Source: Nitrospirales bacterium | GTDB taxonomy: Bacteria > Nitrospirota > Nitrospiria > Nitrospirales > UBA8639 | Direction: 5' to 3' | NCBI GenBank assembly: GCA_029261305.1 | Contig: JAJDBO010000028.1 | Coordinates: 1-27,077 of the forward strand | DNA: 27,077 bases | In this document: piece after piece, positions 16,783 to 24,740 of the stretch | Position numbering within the stretch: the stretch's first letter is position 1 | Layout of the letters: every line of letters begins with the position of its first letter | Translations under genes and position numbers: made by a program | The notes under the pieces: model-generated | Databases searched by the model: none | Told to the model about the DNA's origin: nothing | The model's input: the letters and a program-made list of their open reading frames with translations, nothing else

Positions 16783-19700
16783 ATGACTGATAGCTCTAAA
16801 AACCGTACAAATGATCGTGATGCCCGGTTAGCCCAGTTTACGATTGAACGGGCGTCAGATCCGATATTTTGGGTGGATGACCAGGCCAGGTTTTATGGTG
16901 TCAATGAAGCAGCTTGCACTTTGTATGGGTATACGCGTGATGAATTTCTCAAGATGAAAGTGTTTGACATCAATCCTAATTTGTCCCCCGAGGAATGGCC
17001 GATAATGTGGGAGGAGATCCGTAGGGAAAAAGCCTTGACCCTTGAATCCGAAAGTCGCCGAAAAAATGGTGTAATCTTCCCCGTTGAAGTCTCAGTTAAT
17101 TATGTCGAGTTTGAAGGAGCTTCCTACCACTGCAGCTTTGTTCGCGATATTTCAGAACGCAAAAGAGCGCAGGAAGAAATCGCCAGTCTCTCGAAATTTC
17201 CTGATGAGAATCCCAATCCTATTTTTCGACTTTCTCAAGACGGCACCATTTTGTACCACAATAAAGCCAGTGATTCTTTACTCCACCTTTGGGACTGCAG
17301 CTCCAGCAAATCATTTTCCGGGCCTTGGTGCCCCATTGTTGAAAAAGCCTTTCAATCTGGAGAACCTCAACAGACAGAAGTCACCGTTGGTGAACAGATC
17401 TATTCCTTGAGTCTTGCTCCTGTCCCTGAGTCAGGGTATCTCAATATTTATGCTCTGGATATTTCCGCAAGAAAAAAAATCGAAACCGAACAAAAGCATG
17501 CTCGAGACCGGACGATTCAGCATCAATCTGCTTTGCTCAGCTTAGTTCGTGGGAATTTTCCAACACGGGAAGCTACCTGTAAGCAGGTGACACAACTTGT
17601 CGCTGACACAGTAGAGGTTGGACGAGTGAGTATTTGGATGCTGAATGAAGATAAAACCCTCCTCTCTTGCCTCAATGTGTATGACCGCAACAAGGGAACT
17701 CATGAGCAGGGAGCTCAGCTCTCAATAGTACAATACCCTCGCTATTTTTCAGCCCTGAGAGAGAATCTTACCATTGCCACAGATGATGCCTGCACCGATA
17801 CGCGCACGAGCGAATTTGCTGTTGGATACCTTGATGTTCTAGGGATAACCTCCATGATGGATTCCCCCATCTTTGAACAAGGTCAAACCGTTGGTGTGCT
17901 GTGCCACGAACATATTGGCCAGCCCCGTAAATGGAGTTTGGATGAGCAGCAATTCGGCAGCTCCATTGCTGACTTTATTTCGCATACCTTTGAATCACTC
18001 GAGCGACTGCGAGTTCAAGAACAAGCGTATGGACTAATGCAGGACTTGGGGAGCCGTGTAAAGGAGCTGACGGCTCTGCATCACACTGCACGTCTCGTTC
18101 AAGATCCCGTGGCCGCTCCTCATGAGGTTGTTCGCGAACTTCTTCCTCTCCTGAGCAGCGCTTGGCAACATCCAACGGTCACCGAAGCTCGAATTTCTTA
18201 TGGAGATATCGATATCGCTACGCCCAACTTTCGGGCCACGGACTGGATGCAACGTGCTGAATTTACCACCGATGATGAAACTCCAGGTCTTTTAGAAATC
18301 TGTTATGTGGAAGAACGTCCCACCGATGAAGAAGGACCTTTTACTAAGGAAGAACGGAACCTCATTAATTCTCTGTCAGAAATGTTGCGAACCTTTTTCG
18401 AGCGGAAACGGATTCAAGCCGCGCTTGAGGAACGCTTACGGTTTGAAGACCTCATTACCATGATCTCTACCAAACTCATTAATCTCCCCATCTCCGAAAT
18501 TGATCATCACATTTGTGAAGCCTTGCAAACCGTCGGCCTGTTTGTTGGAATTGAACGCAGCTTCGTCTTTTTAATTTCAGAGGATGGGAAAACGATTAGT
18601 GCCACTCACGAATGGTATGGTAATGGATACACGCCACTTCAGGAGCAGTTCCAGAGAATTCCGATAGATGCTGTCTCTTGGGGGATGGATCAATTGCGGC
18701 GACTGGAACCCGTTCATGTTCCACGGGTCAGCGATTTGCCGCCGGAAGCCGTCGTCGAACGTGAGTTGTTCTTGAAAATTGATCCGGTCCAATCAGCCAT
18801 ACTTATCCCCCTGGTCTGTCGAGAGGAGCTAGTTGGATTTTTGGGAATGGACTCCATTCAAAAGGAGAAGTCCTGGGAGGACGACACCGTATCGCTCCTC
18901 CGCATCGTTGGTGAAATTTTTGCCAATGCCTTTGAACGGAGACAGGCAGAAGAATCCCTCAAACGTCGCATTCAATTTGAAGACTTGATTGCGACAATCT
19001 CAACCAAATTTATCAATCTCCCCACGCATGAAATTGATTCAGCGGTTTCTGATTCCCTGCGCGTCATTGGTGAATTTGCTGGTGTTGAACGAAGCCATCT
19101 GTATCTTTTTTCTGAAGATGGCCTCACGATGAATAAAACCCACGAGTGGTTTGCCGTTGGACTTCAGCCCCAAATTGAAAGGCTCCAAGGAATTCCATTA
19201 GACAGGATTCCCTGGGCTATTGAACAACTCAAGCGCGGTCACCCATTGCACATTCCCCGAGTCACTGATCTCCCGCCTGAAGCTAGCAAAGAGCGTGAAC
19301 TGATTCTCTCCATTGACAACATTCAATCTCTCATTATCGTTCCTCTCGTCAAACAAGGGAAAACCATAGGGTTTCTTGGCTTAGATGCGATTCATCAAGA
19401 AAAATCCTGGGACCAGGATTCGGTCGCCCTCCTTCGAATGGTTGGAGAAATATTTGTGAATGCCTTTGACCGAAAGGCGGGCGAGGAGGCTCTCCATCAA
19501 GCGCACATTCAGCTTGAGCAACGGGTGCAAGATCGAACGGCTGAATTGTCGACCACTAATACCCGTCTCCAAGATGAAATTGCTGAACGACAACGAGGGG
19601 AAGAAGCTCTTCGGGCTGCAGAGCAAAAATATCACAGTATTGTTGAAAATGCCGTAGAAGGTATTTATCAAAGTACCCCCGAGGGGCAATTCCTGAGCGT

Positions 19701-21414
19701 GAATCCTGCGCTAGCAATGATGTACGGGTATGATTCGCCCGATGACCTGTTACGCTCCGTGACAAAAATTGGCGAACAAGTCTATGTTGACTCGCGGCAG
19801 CGGAAACGCTTTGTAGAATTCTTAAAGAAAGATGGACAAGTCCAAGGCTTTGAATGTCAAGTGTATCGTCGAGATAGATCGGTTTTTTGGATCTCAGAGC
19901 ATGCACGCGCAGTCAAAGACGATAAAGGCTCTTTTCTTTTTTTCGAAGGCACGATCCAAGATATCTCCGATCGAAAGGAAGCGGAAGAGGCGTTGCACCA
20001 GGCCAAAGACGTCGCGGAATCAGCCAACCGGGCGAAAAGCGAATTTTTAGCCAACATGAGCCACGAATTGCGCACTCCGCTCAATGGAATTTTAGGCTAT
20101 GCCCAAATTCTGAAGGGGGATACAACCATTTCCGAAGACCAACGATCCGGACTTGATGTGATCCATCGCAGCGGGGAACATTTGCTCACCTTGATTAACG
20201 ATATCCTCGACCTTTCAAAAATTGAGGCTCAAAAACTTGAGCTCCTCCCGACAGCATTTCATTTTCCGGAGTTTTTAAAAACCATCACAGAAATTATTAA
20301 AGTCCGGGCCGACCAGGTGGGGCTTTCCTTTCACTGCGATTTCCCCGAATCGCTTCCTCTAGAAGTTGAAGGAGACGAAAAGCGATTACGCCAAATCTTA
20401 TTAAACTTGCTAGGCAACGCCGTGAAATTTACGGATAGAGGCCACGTGACTTTCACCATGACCGAAAACACGAAATCGAAGGTCGCGCACGCCTGGCAAT
20501 TTCACATTGAAGACACGGGTATCGGTATTGCTTCGGAGCACATCAAAGACATTTTCCTTCCCTTTCAACAAGTCACGGATTCGCAGCGACAAGTTGAAGG
20601 CACGGGGTTGGGACTGACCATCACCAATAAATTGGTCACGTTGATGGGAGGGACATTAGAGGTAGAAAGCACTCCTGGACAAGGAACTCATTTTTGGTTT
20701 TCAATTTCCCTGTCACCCATTGCACAACCGTCGATCGCACCATCAAAAATTCGGCAACGTATTATTGGCCTCAACAACGGGCCAAAACGAGTGTTGGTCA
20801 TTGACGACAAATGGGAGAATCGATCTGTCCTCACCAAATTGCTGAACTATGAAGGCCTCACTATTTTCGAAGCTAGCAATGGTAAGGAAGGAATAGAGGT
20901 GGCAAAGAGTCAAAGCCCAGATGTGATTTTTATGGACCTCGTCATGCCAGTGCTCGATGGCATTTCCGCCACGAAAGCCTTGCGAGCCATGCCTGATTTT
21001 ACCAACACGGTAATTATTGCGTTGTCAGCCAGCGTGTTCGACCGTAGTCGTCAGGAAAGCTTGAAGGTTGGGTGTAATGAATTTTTATCGAAACCCATTC
21101 GAGAACAGGAATTACTCCAGGCCCTTGAACACCATGCCGGTTTTGAATGGAAATATGAAGAAGAGTTATCCCCTTCCCCGCCTTTGGTTGGGGATCACCA
21201 TTCCATAGCAACGCCTCCACTGGATGTCCTGCAACCATTGTACGAACTCGCCAAAAAGGGACAAATTCTAGAAGTCCGAAAAAAGATAGACTTTATCGAC
21301 CAAATGGGCCCTCAATATACACCTTTTACCAATGAACTTAAGGGCTATGCCCAGGCTTTTAATATGAAACAACTGAGCGAATTCCTAAAGCCTTATCTTG
21401 GTGAGCAAGTATGA
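16783..21414 (+). CDS. giant multi-PAS/GAF hybrid histidine kinase (1543 aa)
   Basis: This soluble kinase carries a long sensor array and no membrane helix. In order it has PAS at about 15-130, a degenerate PAS at 140-235, a GAF at about 245-410, an unnamed GAF-like module at about 415-540 (RVKELTALHHTARL, EERPTDEEGPF), two near-repeat GAF domains at 548-722 and 726-900, and a coiled coil with LEQRVQDRTAEL. A further PAS follows at about 951-1065. HisKA has phosphoacceptor His1094 in NMSHELRTPL. The ATPase has N box around 1207-1216 and G1 at 1244-1249. A receiver around 1335-1455 has Asp1341/1342, Asp1385 in FMDLVMP and Lys1437. The tail (1460-1543) looks helical and Hpt-sized but shows no candidate phospho-His motif. 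Its stop overlaps the next start by four bases (ATGA), so the adjacent regulator is almost certainly its partner. It begins 30 bp after xth without a ribosome site. Confidence 0.94.
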   Translation: MTDSSKNRTNDRDARLAQFTIERASDPIFWVDDQARFYGVNEAACTLYGYTRDEFLKMKVFDINPNLSPEEWPIMWEEIRREKALTLESESRRKNGVIFPVEVSVNYVEFEGASYHCSFVRDISERKRAQEEIASLSKFPDENPNPIFRLSQDGTILYHNKASDSLLHLWDCSSSKSFSGPWCPIVEKAFQSGEPQQTEVTVGEQIYSLSLAPVPESGYLNIYALDISARKKIETEQKHARDRTIQHQSALLSLVRGNFPTREATCKQVTQLVADTVEVGRVSIWMLNEDKTLLSCLNVYDRNKGTHEQGAQLSIVQYPRYFSALRENLTIATDDACTDTRTSEFAVGYLDVLGITSMMDSPIFEQGQTVGVLCHEHIGQPRKWSLDEQQFGSSIADFISHTFESLERLRVQEQAYGLMQDLGSRVKELTALHHTARLVQDPVAAPHEVVRELLPLLSSAWQHPTVTEARISYGDIDIATPNFRATDWMQRAEFTTDDETPGLLEICYVEERPTDEEGPFTKEERNLINSLSEMLRTFFERKRIQAALEERLRFEDLITMISTKLINLPISEIDHHICEALQTVGLFVGIERSFVFLISEDGKTISATHEWYGNGYTPLQEQFQRIPIDAVSWGMDQLRRLEPVHVPRVSDLPPEAVVERELFLKIDPVQSAILIPLVCREELVGFLGMDSIQKEKSWEDDTVSLLRIVGEIFANAFERRQAEESLKRRIQFEDLIATISTKFINLPTHEIDSAVSDSLRVIGEFAGVERSHLYLFSEDGLTMNKTHEWFAVGLQPQIERLQGIPLDRIPWAIEQLKRGHPLHIPRVTDLPPEASKERELILSIDNIQSLIIVPLVKQGKTIGFLGLDAIHQEKSWDQDSVALLRMVGEIFVNAFDRKAGEEALHQAHIQLEQRVQDRTAELSTTNTRLQDEIAERQRGEEALRAAEQKYHSIVENAVEGIYQSTPEGQFLSVNPALAMMYGYDSPDDLLRSVTKIGEQVYVDSRQRKRFVEFLKKDGQVQGFECQVYRRDRSVFWISEHARAVKDDKGSFLFFEGTIQDISDRKEAEEALHQAKDVAESANRAKSEFLANMSHELRTPLNGILGYAQILKGDTTISEDQRSGLDVIHRSGEHLLTLINDILDLSKIEAQKLELLPTAFHFPEFLKTITEIIKVRADQVGLSFHCDFPESLPLEVEGDEKRLRQILLNLLGNAVKFTDRGHVTFTMTENTKSKVAHAWQFHIEDTGIGIASEHIKDIFLPFQQVTDSQRQVEGTGLGLTITNKLVTLMGGTLEVESTPGQGTHFWFSISLSPIAQPSIAPSKIRQRIIGLNNGPKRVLVIDDKWENRSVLTKLLNYEGLTIFEASNGKEGIEVAKSQSPDVIFMDLVMPVLDGISATKALRAMPDFTNTVIIALSASVFDRSRQESLKVGCNEFLSKPIREQELLQALEHHAGFEWKYEEELSPSPPLVGDHHSIATPPLDVLQPLYELAKKGQILEVRKKIDFIDQMGPQYTPFTNELKGYAQAFNMKQLSEFLKPYLGEQV

Positions 21415-22904
21415 GCATCCTCTCATCTCGCAAACCATCAATCCTGTTAGTTGATGATACGCCCACCAATCTCCAAATTTTGGTCCAGGTGTTTGACAAG
21501 CAGGGCTATGAAGTCTTTGTCGCCACCGATGGAGAGAGCGCCCTTGAACAAGTTCCCACTACACAGCCTGACCTGATCCTCTTAGATGTCATGATGCCAG
21601 GGCTGGATGGATTCGAGACATGCCTGCGCCTAAAAGCCAATCCAGATACCGCGGACATTCCGGTAATCTTTATGACCGCACTCGCTGAAACCAATGATAA
21701 AGTGAAAGGGTTTCAAACCGGCGCTGTCGATTATGTTACGAAACCCATACAACACGAAGAAGTACTTGCCCGGGTCACCACACACCTCAACCTCCGTTCG
21801 CTGCAACAACATCTTGAGCAACGGGTCACAGAACGTACGGCGGAACTGCAATCGGCCCTGAATGAAGTTGAGGAGCTAAAATCACAACTCCAAGCAGAAA
21901 ACACCTATCTTCGAGAAGAAATTCAATTCGAACATAATTTCGAGGACATTATAAGCCGGGGAAAGGCTCTGAAAATCGTATTGACCCAGATCGAGCAAGT
22001 TGCTCCAACCGATGCCTCGGTTCTCATATTAGGGGAATCAGGCACAGGCAAAGAACTTATAGCCCGAGCAGTCCACAACCGAGGCAAGCGAAGCCATCGT
22101 CCTTTAGTCAAAGTCAATTGCGCCTCGCTGCCAAGTACTCTCATTGAAAGCGAACTCTTTGGTCATGAAAAAGGCGCGTTCACGGGAGCCTTGGCAAAAA
22201 AAATTGGGCGGTTTGAATTGGCCGATAAAGGAACAATTTTTCTAGATGAGATCGGGGAGATGCCCCTTGACCTACAAGCGAAATTGCTCAGGGTGTTGCA
22301 GGAGGGTGAATTCGAACGATTAGGTAATCCGCATACCACCAAAGTAAATGTGCGCGTTATTGCCGCGACCAATCGAGCATTGGAACAAGCTGTGAAAGCT
22401 GGGAACTTTCGAGAAGACTTGTATTACCGCCTTAATGTCTTTCCCATTACCAGTCCACCCCTTCGAAACCGGAAGGAAGACATTGGGGTCCTGATCACGC
22501 ATTTTTTAAAAAAGTTTTCAGGAAAAATGGGAAAGGTTATTGAGCAGGTTTCCCAGGAAGCCATGAATGCCCTTGAAGCTTATCATTGGCCAGGCAATGT
22601 CCGTGAACTTGAAAATACCATCGAGCGTGCTGTCATCCTGGCCCAAGAAGACGCCCTGACCCTCAATGACCTTCCCGAACTCCGCGCCTTCTCACCAGAA
22701 AAGTCCAGACCTGTTGATGTTTCCTCCCAGACCTTTCACACGATGGAAGACGTCGAGCGAACTCATATCCAACATGTGCTCAAAGAAACCAAATGGGCCA
22801 TTGAAGGCGCACGGGGTGCAGCCTCGATCTTAGGAATGAACCCTAGCACCCTGCGATCTCGCATGCAGAAGCTTGGCATAAAAAAACCTTCCCCATCGAC
22901 CTAG
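21411..22904 (+). CDS. sigma-54-dependent NtrC-type response regulator
   Basis: The 497-residue protein activates sigma-54 RNA polymerase on phosphorylation. The receiver occupies 9-125, with Asp15/Asp16, phosphoacceptor Asp59 in LLDVMMP, Thr89 and Lys111. A coiled coil at 127-175 includes LEQRVTERTAEL, nearly the same as one in the neighbouring kinase. The AAA+ domain has Walker A GESGTGKE (208-215), the sigma-54-contacting loop GAFTGA (255-260), Walker B TIFLDEIG (275-282), and YHWPGNVREL at 391-400. A Fis-type helix-turn-helix lies at about 447-490 (GARGAASILGMNPSTLRSRM). All activator motifs are intact. It is translationally coupled to the giant kinase. A sigma-54 promoter with a dyad lies about 175 bp downstream of its stop, making the following small-gene cassette its most likely target. 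Confidence 0.96.
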   Translation: MSILSSRKPSILLVDDTPTNLQILVQVFDKQGYEVFVATDGESALEQVPTTQPDLILLDVMMPGLDGFETCLRLKANPDTADIPVIFMTALAETNDKVKGFQTGAVDYVTKPIQHEEVLARVTTHLNLRSLQQHLEQRVTERTAELQSALNEVEELKSQLQAENTYLREEIQFEHNFEDIISRGKALKIVLTQIEQVAPTDASVLILGESGTGKELIARAVHNRGKRSHRPLVKVNCASLPSTLIESELFGHEKGAFTGALAKKIGRFELADKGTIFLDEIGEMPLDLQAKLLRVLQEGEFERLGNPHTTKVNVRVIAATNRALEQAVKAGNFREDLYYRLNVFPITSPPLRNRKEDIGVLITHFLKKFSGKMGKVIEQVSQEAMNALEAYHWPGNVRELENTIERAVILAQEDALTLNDLPELRAFSPEKSRPVDVSSQTFHTMEDVERTHIQHVLKETKWAIEGARGAASILGMNPSTLRSRMQKLGIKKPSPST

Positions 22905-23029
22905 AACCTCTGCCCATTCCAAATTCAGTCCTTTTCTTTTCCCCCTCCACGGGATATCCCAGACTTCGATATATCACGGCGATCACAAAGATTTTTCCAA
23001 AAAACCCCTCATGGTTATTTTCACGTAAC

Positions 23030-23049
23030 ATGTTGTTTTCAAGCAACAT
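23030..23049 (+). promoter_or_regulatory. inverted repeat, candidate enhancer-binding site
   Basis: ATGTTG at 23030-23035 and CAACAT at 23044-23049 form perfect 6-bp arms around an 8-base centre, and inner TT/AA pairs extend the symmetry. The centre is about 64 bases before the predicted start of transcription. It lies directly between the NtrC-type regulator gene and the sigma-54 promoter. Activator sites often lie further upstream, so the role is an inference. Confidence 0.45.
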
Positions 23050-23077
23050 TATTCGAGGTTTTGCTTTTGGCCAATTC

Positions 23078-23093
23078 TGGCATTGGGATTGCT
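23078..23093 (+). promoter_or_regulatory. sigma-54 (-24/-12) promoter before the small-gene cassette
   Basis: The bases read TGGCATTGGGATTGCT. They match the consensus TGGCA-N6-TTGCW at every conserved position, with GG and GC doublets at exact spacing. The predicted start is near 23104, 40 bases before the ATG at 23144, with the AAGGAG ribosome site in between. The gene just upstream encodes a sigma-54 activator. Confidence 0.8.
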
Positions 23094-23143
23094 TTATCAG
23101 GAGTATGAAACGTGATCTGAATTTCAAACCAAGGAGCAACGCC

Positions 23144-23482
23144 ATGAAACACATCAAGACAAACATCGCTGCATTAATCATCACCGCAATGGTTCTGATG
23201 AATGTCTCGACAGGGTTTGCTCAAGAATGGCGGGTGCTCCTCGGACAGGGGTTATTTCAAGGAAACCAAAATTCCAAGGTCATGGATTCAAGGTCCGTGG
23301 AAAAGAATGACTGGCTGGCGACCCAAACCCCATTATTGAAAAACACACCGATTACAAATGTGAGCCCAAGTGCAAGACCAATCGAGGGACTTATATTTGA
23401 TTCAGGGAATTCAAATACTGGTTCATGGTCGCCAATACCTAGCACAATAGGCAAAGAAGGGTTCACGTTGCTTTCTTTTTAA
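23144..23482 (+). CDS. small exported protein of unknown function (112 aa)
   Basis: First gene of the sigma-54 cassette. The frame is open back to 23030, but the ATG at 23144 has AAGGAG at 23131-23136 and begins a proper signal peptide: MKHIKTN, a hydrophobic core, then STGFA at 22-26 with predicted cleavage before QEW. The longer version would start upstream of the predicted promoter. The mature part, about 86 residues, has no cysteine, is rich in Ser, Asn, Pro and Gly, and looks mostly unstructured after LLGQGLFQG. It ends in LLSF with a C-terminal Phe. I recognise no family. The next small gene follows after 58 bp. Confidence 0.7.
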   Translation: MKHIKTNIAALIITAMVLMNVSTGFAQEWRVLLGQGLFQGNQNSKVMDSRSVEKNDWLATQTPLLKNTPITNVSPSARPIEGLIFDSGNSNTGSWSPIPSTIGKEGFTLLSF

Positions 23483-23540
23483 GCTTCATTCATCCGAAAC
23501 AAGCATCGTTGAATTTTACGAATCAAAGGAAAGGCTATTC

Positions 23541-23717
23541 ATGAGCGCTGAATCATATGATAAACATACCGAAGGCCGAAATCCTATCCCGCCTTCACAG
23601 GCTCATGAATTGTGTAAAAAAGCAAAGGAAGCATTAGACAAAGCGAACAAACTTTTGGCCGAATCTAGCAAACAGCAACAGACAACCCAACAGAGGGATG
23701 AGGGAGAAAGACCATGA
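23541..23717 (+). CDS. small cytosolic helical protein of unknown function (58 aa)
   Basis: This short gene begins at ATG 23541 with a purine-rich AAAGGAAAGG at 23526-23535 and ends in TGA 23715-23717, overlapping the next ATG by four bases. The N-terminus (MSAESYDKHTEGRNPIPP) is polar. Residues 20-45 (HELCKKAKEALDKANKLLAE) form a strongly predicted amphipathic helix, and the tail is Gln/Glu-rich. There is one cysteine, and no signal peptide or membrane segment. The ribosome site, helical codon pattern and ATGA coupling together support a real gene. I recognise no family. It could be an accessory or chaperone-like partner of the exported neighbours, which is a guess from position. Confidence 0.65.
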   Translation: MSAESYDKHTEGRNPIPPSQAHELCKKAKEALDKANKLLAESSKQQQTTQQRDEGERP

Positions 23718-24157
23718 AGACAACGCCATTAAAAATTAGCCGCCCTGTAAGTACCGTAACCTCAATGGTCACTGGGATGGTGGTGAGCCTTGGCCTAATG
23801 ATGTCTTCGCCAGGGGCAGCATCGGCTCAAGAACTCTTTGCGTTATCAACGGAATCAGGGTTGGAGTTGTATCAAGTTGAAAAACTCAAAAAGCCAGACT
23901 TGCTCATCGATACAGATCACACTCTGATTTGGGCAAAGACCGCGCCCGAAAATGGAGGCGATGGCCCCCTACGTACGGCCTATAGAACCCTTGGTAAGCC
24001 TTTGATGGTGAAGTCCGGACTCCAGACAACTCCCAATGGGCGACTTACTATGGTCGGCCCTATTGATTGGCAACCATCGGTAGATGACGCTCATAAAGAG
24101 AAGTTCATCGCATCCTTAATGCCAGAACAAACCGAGAATAACTTTTTGAGAGAATAA
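23714..24157 (+). CDS. exported protein of unknown function (147 aa)
   Basis: Third gene of the cassette, coupled to the 58-residue gene by an ATGA overlap and preceded by GAGGGAGAAAG. The N-terminus has basic residues, a hydrophobic run at about 15-30 and the cleavage motif GAASA at 34-38, so the mature protein would start QELFALS. The mature 109 residues have no cysteine. The pattern EKLKKPDLLIDTDHTLIWAK around 56-75, then alternating basic and Gly-rich segments, suggests a small beta-rich domain, but I recognise no family. The C-terminus is charged. Both exported members of the cassette begin their mature part with Gln-Glu. No terminator with a T tract is evident in the 110 bp before the convergent DoxX-like gene. 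Confidence 0.72.
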   Translation: MKTTPLKISRPVSTVTSMVTGMVVSLGLMMSSPGAASAQELFALSTESGLELYQVEKLKKPDLLIDTDHTLIWAKTAPENGGDGPLRTAYRTLGKPLMVKSGLQTTPNGRLTMVGPIDWQPSVDDAHKEKFIASLMPEQTENNFLRE

Positions 24158-24267
24158 TTCGATTTCAAGCTGGACAATACATCATTTTGACCACGGGCAA
24201 TATATAAAAAGACTTTTCAGAAAACCCCAAGGAAAGAGATCGGGCTAAACGCACTCCTCCAAAAATA

Positions 24268-24624
24268 TTAGTCGGATCTCTTCCGATCTAAAATTCCTAG
24301 AGCTCCCATAAAGATCAATAGGACCAACGGAACCGGCACTGCCGCCATCTCGCCAGCTTGGAAATGAGTCCAAGCCGCGACAACCATCGTCACTCCTAAC
24401 ACCATCACCCCAAACAACCTCGAGCGTCGGACAAGCAACAGTCCAGCTCCAGCCACCTCGATCACCCCCGTGACATACACAAACCACGGGGGATACCCCC
24501 AACGTACGAAATTCTCCATTTGAATTTCTGGTTGTAAAAGTTTTGAAAAACCAGCCGCAAAAAAGAATACGGCCAACAGCAGGGCAAACCCCAGGATGCC
24601 CCATTCTTTCCATGTTTTATGCAT
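24268..24624 (-). CDS. DoxX-family membrane protein
   Basis: This 118-residue inner-membrane protein has four hydrophobic segments, at about 10-28, 47-65, 70-87 and 92-110. The family feature FFAAGFSKLLQPE follows the first helix, and GVIEVAGAGLLL lies in the second. DoxX-like proteins are small quinone- or redox-associated membrane proteins whose exact reaction is mostly unknown. It ends in a basic-acidic DRKRSD tail. Either GTG at 24627 or ATG at 24624 could start it, since GAGAGG lies 6 to 9 bases upstream. It is transcribed towards the small-gene cassette and follows the lipoprotein gene after a gap of 116 bp. Confidence 0.82.
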   Translation of the reverse strand: MHKTWKEWGILGFALLLAVFFFAAGFSKLLQPEIQMENFVRWGYPPWFVYVTGVIEVAGAGLLLVRRSRLFGVMVLGVTMVVAAWTHFQAGEMAAVPVPLVLLIFMGALGILDRKRSD

Positions 24625-24740
24625 CACAACAGACCTCTCTTTGGGTAGGAAACTTTGTCAAAACTCTTAAAAAAACTCCCTTCATGAATCGCATGAATAA
24701 GGAAATCGCGGGCCAAAATTTCTGAGTAAAGAGGTGGGAC

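Noticed and set aside
22951..22960. Perfect palindrome GGGATATCCC between the regulator gene and the sigma-54 promoter.
   Set aside because: Ten-base palindromes arise by chance, it has no second copy here, and it lies about 150 bases before the predicted start. I favour the larger dyad at 23030-23049.
23030..23143. Longer version of the first cassette protein starting at 23030.
   Set aside because: Its start would overlap the dyad and lie upstream of the predicted transcription start, and it would bury the signal peptide 38 residues in.
24278..24289. CTCTTCCGATCT, identical to 12 bases of a common sequencing adapter, inside the DoxX-like gene end; it also overlaps a 5-bp hairpin (TCGGA/TCCGA) before an AT-rich tract on the minus strand.
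   Set aside because: The match stops at the next base on the side where the adapter would continue, it lies mid-contig and the reading frame is normal, so it is probably chance. The hairpin is too short to call a terminator.
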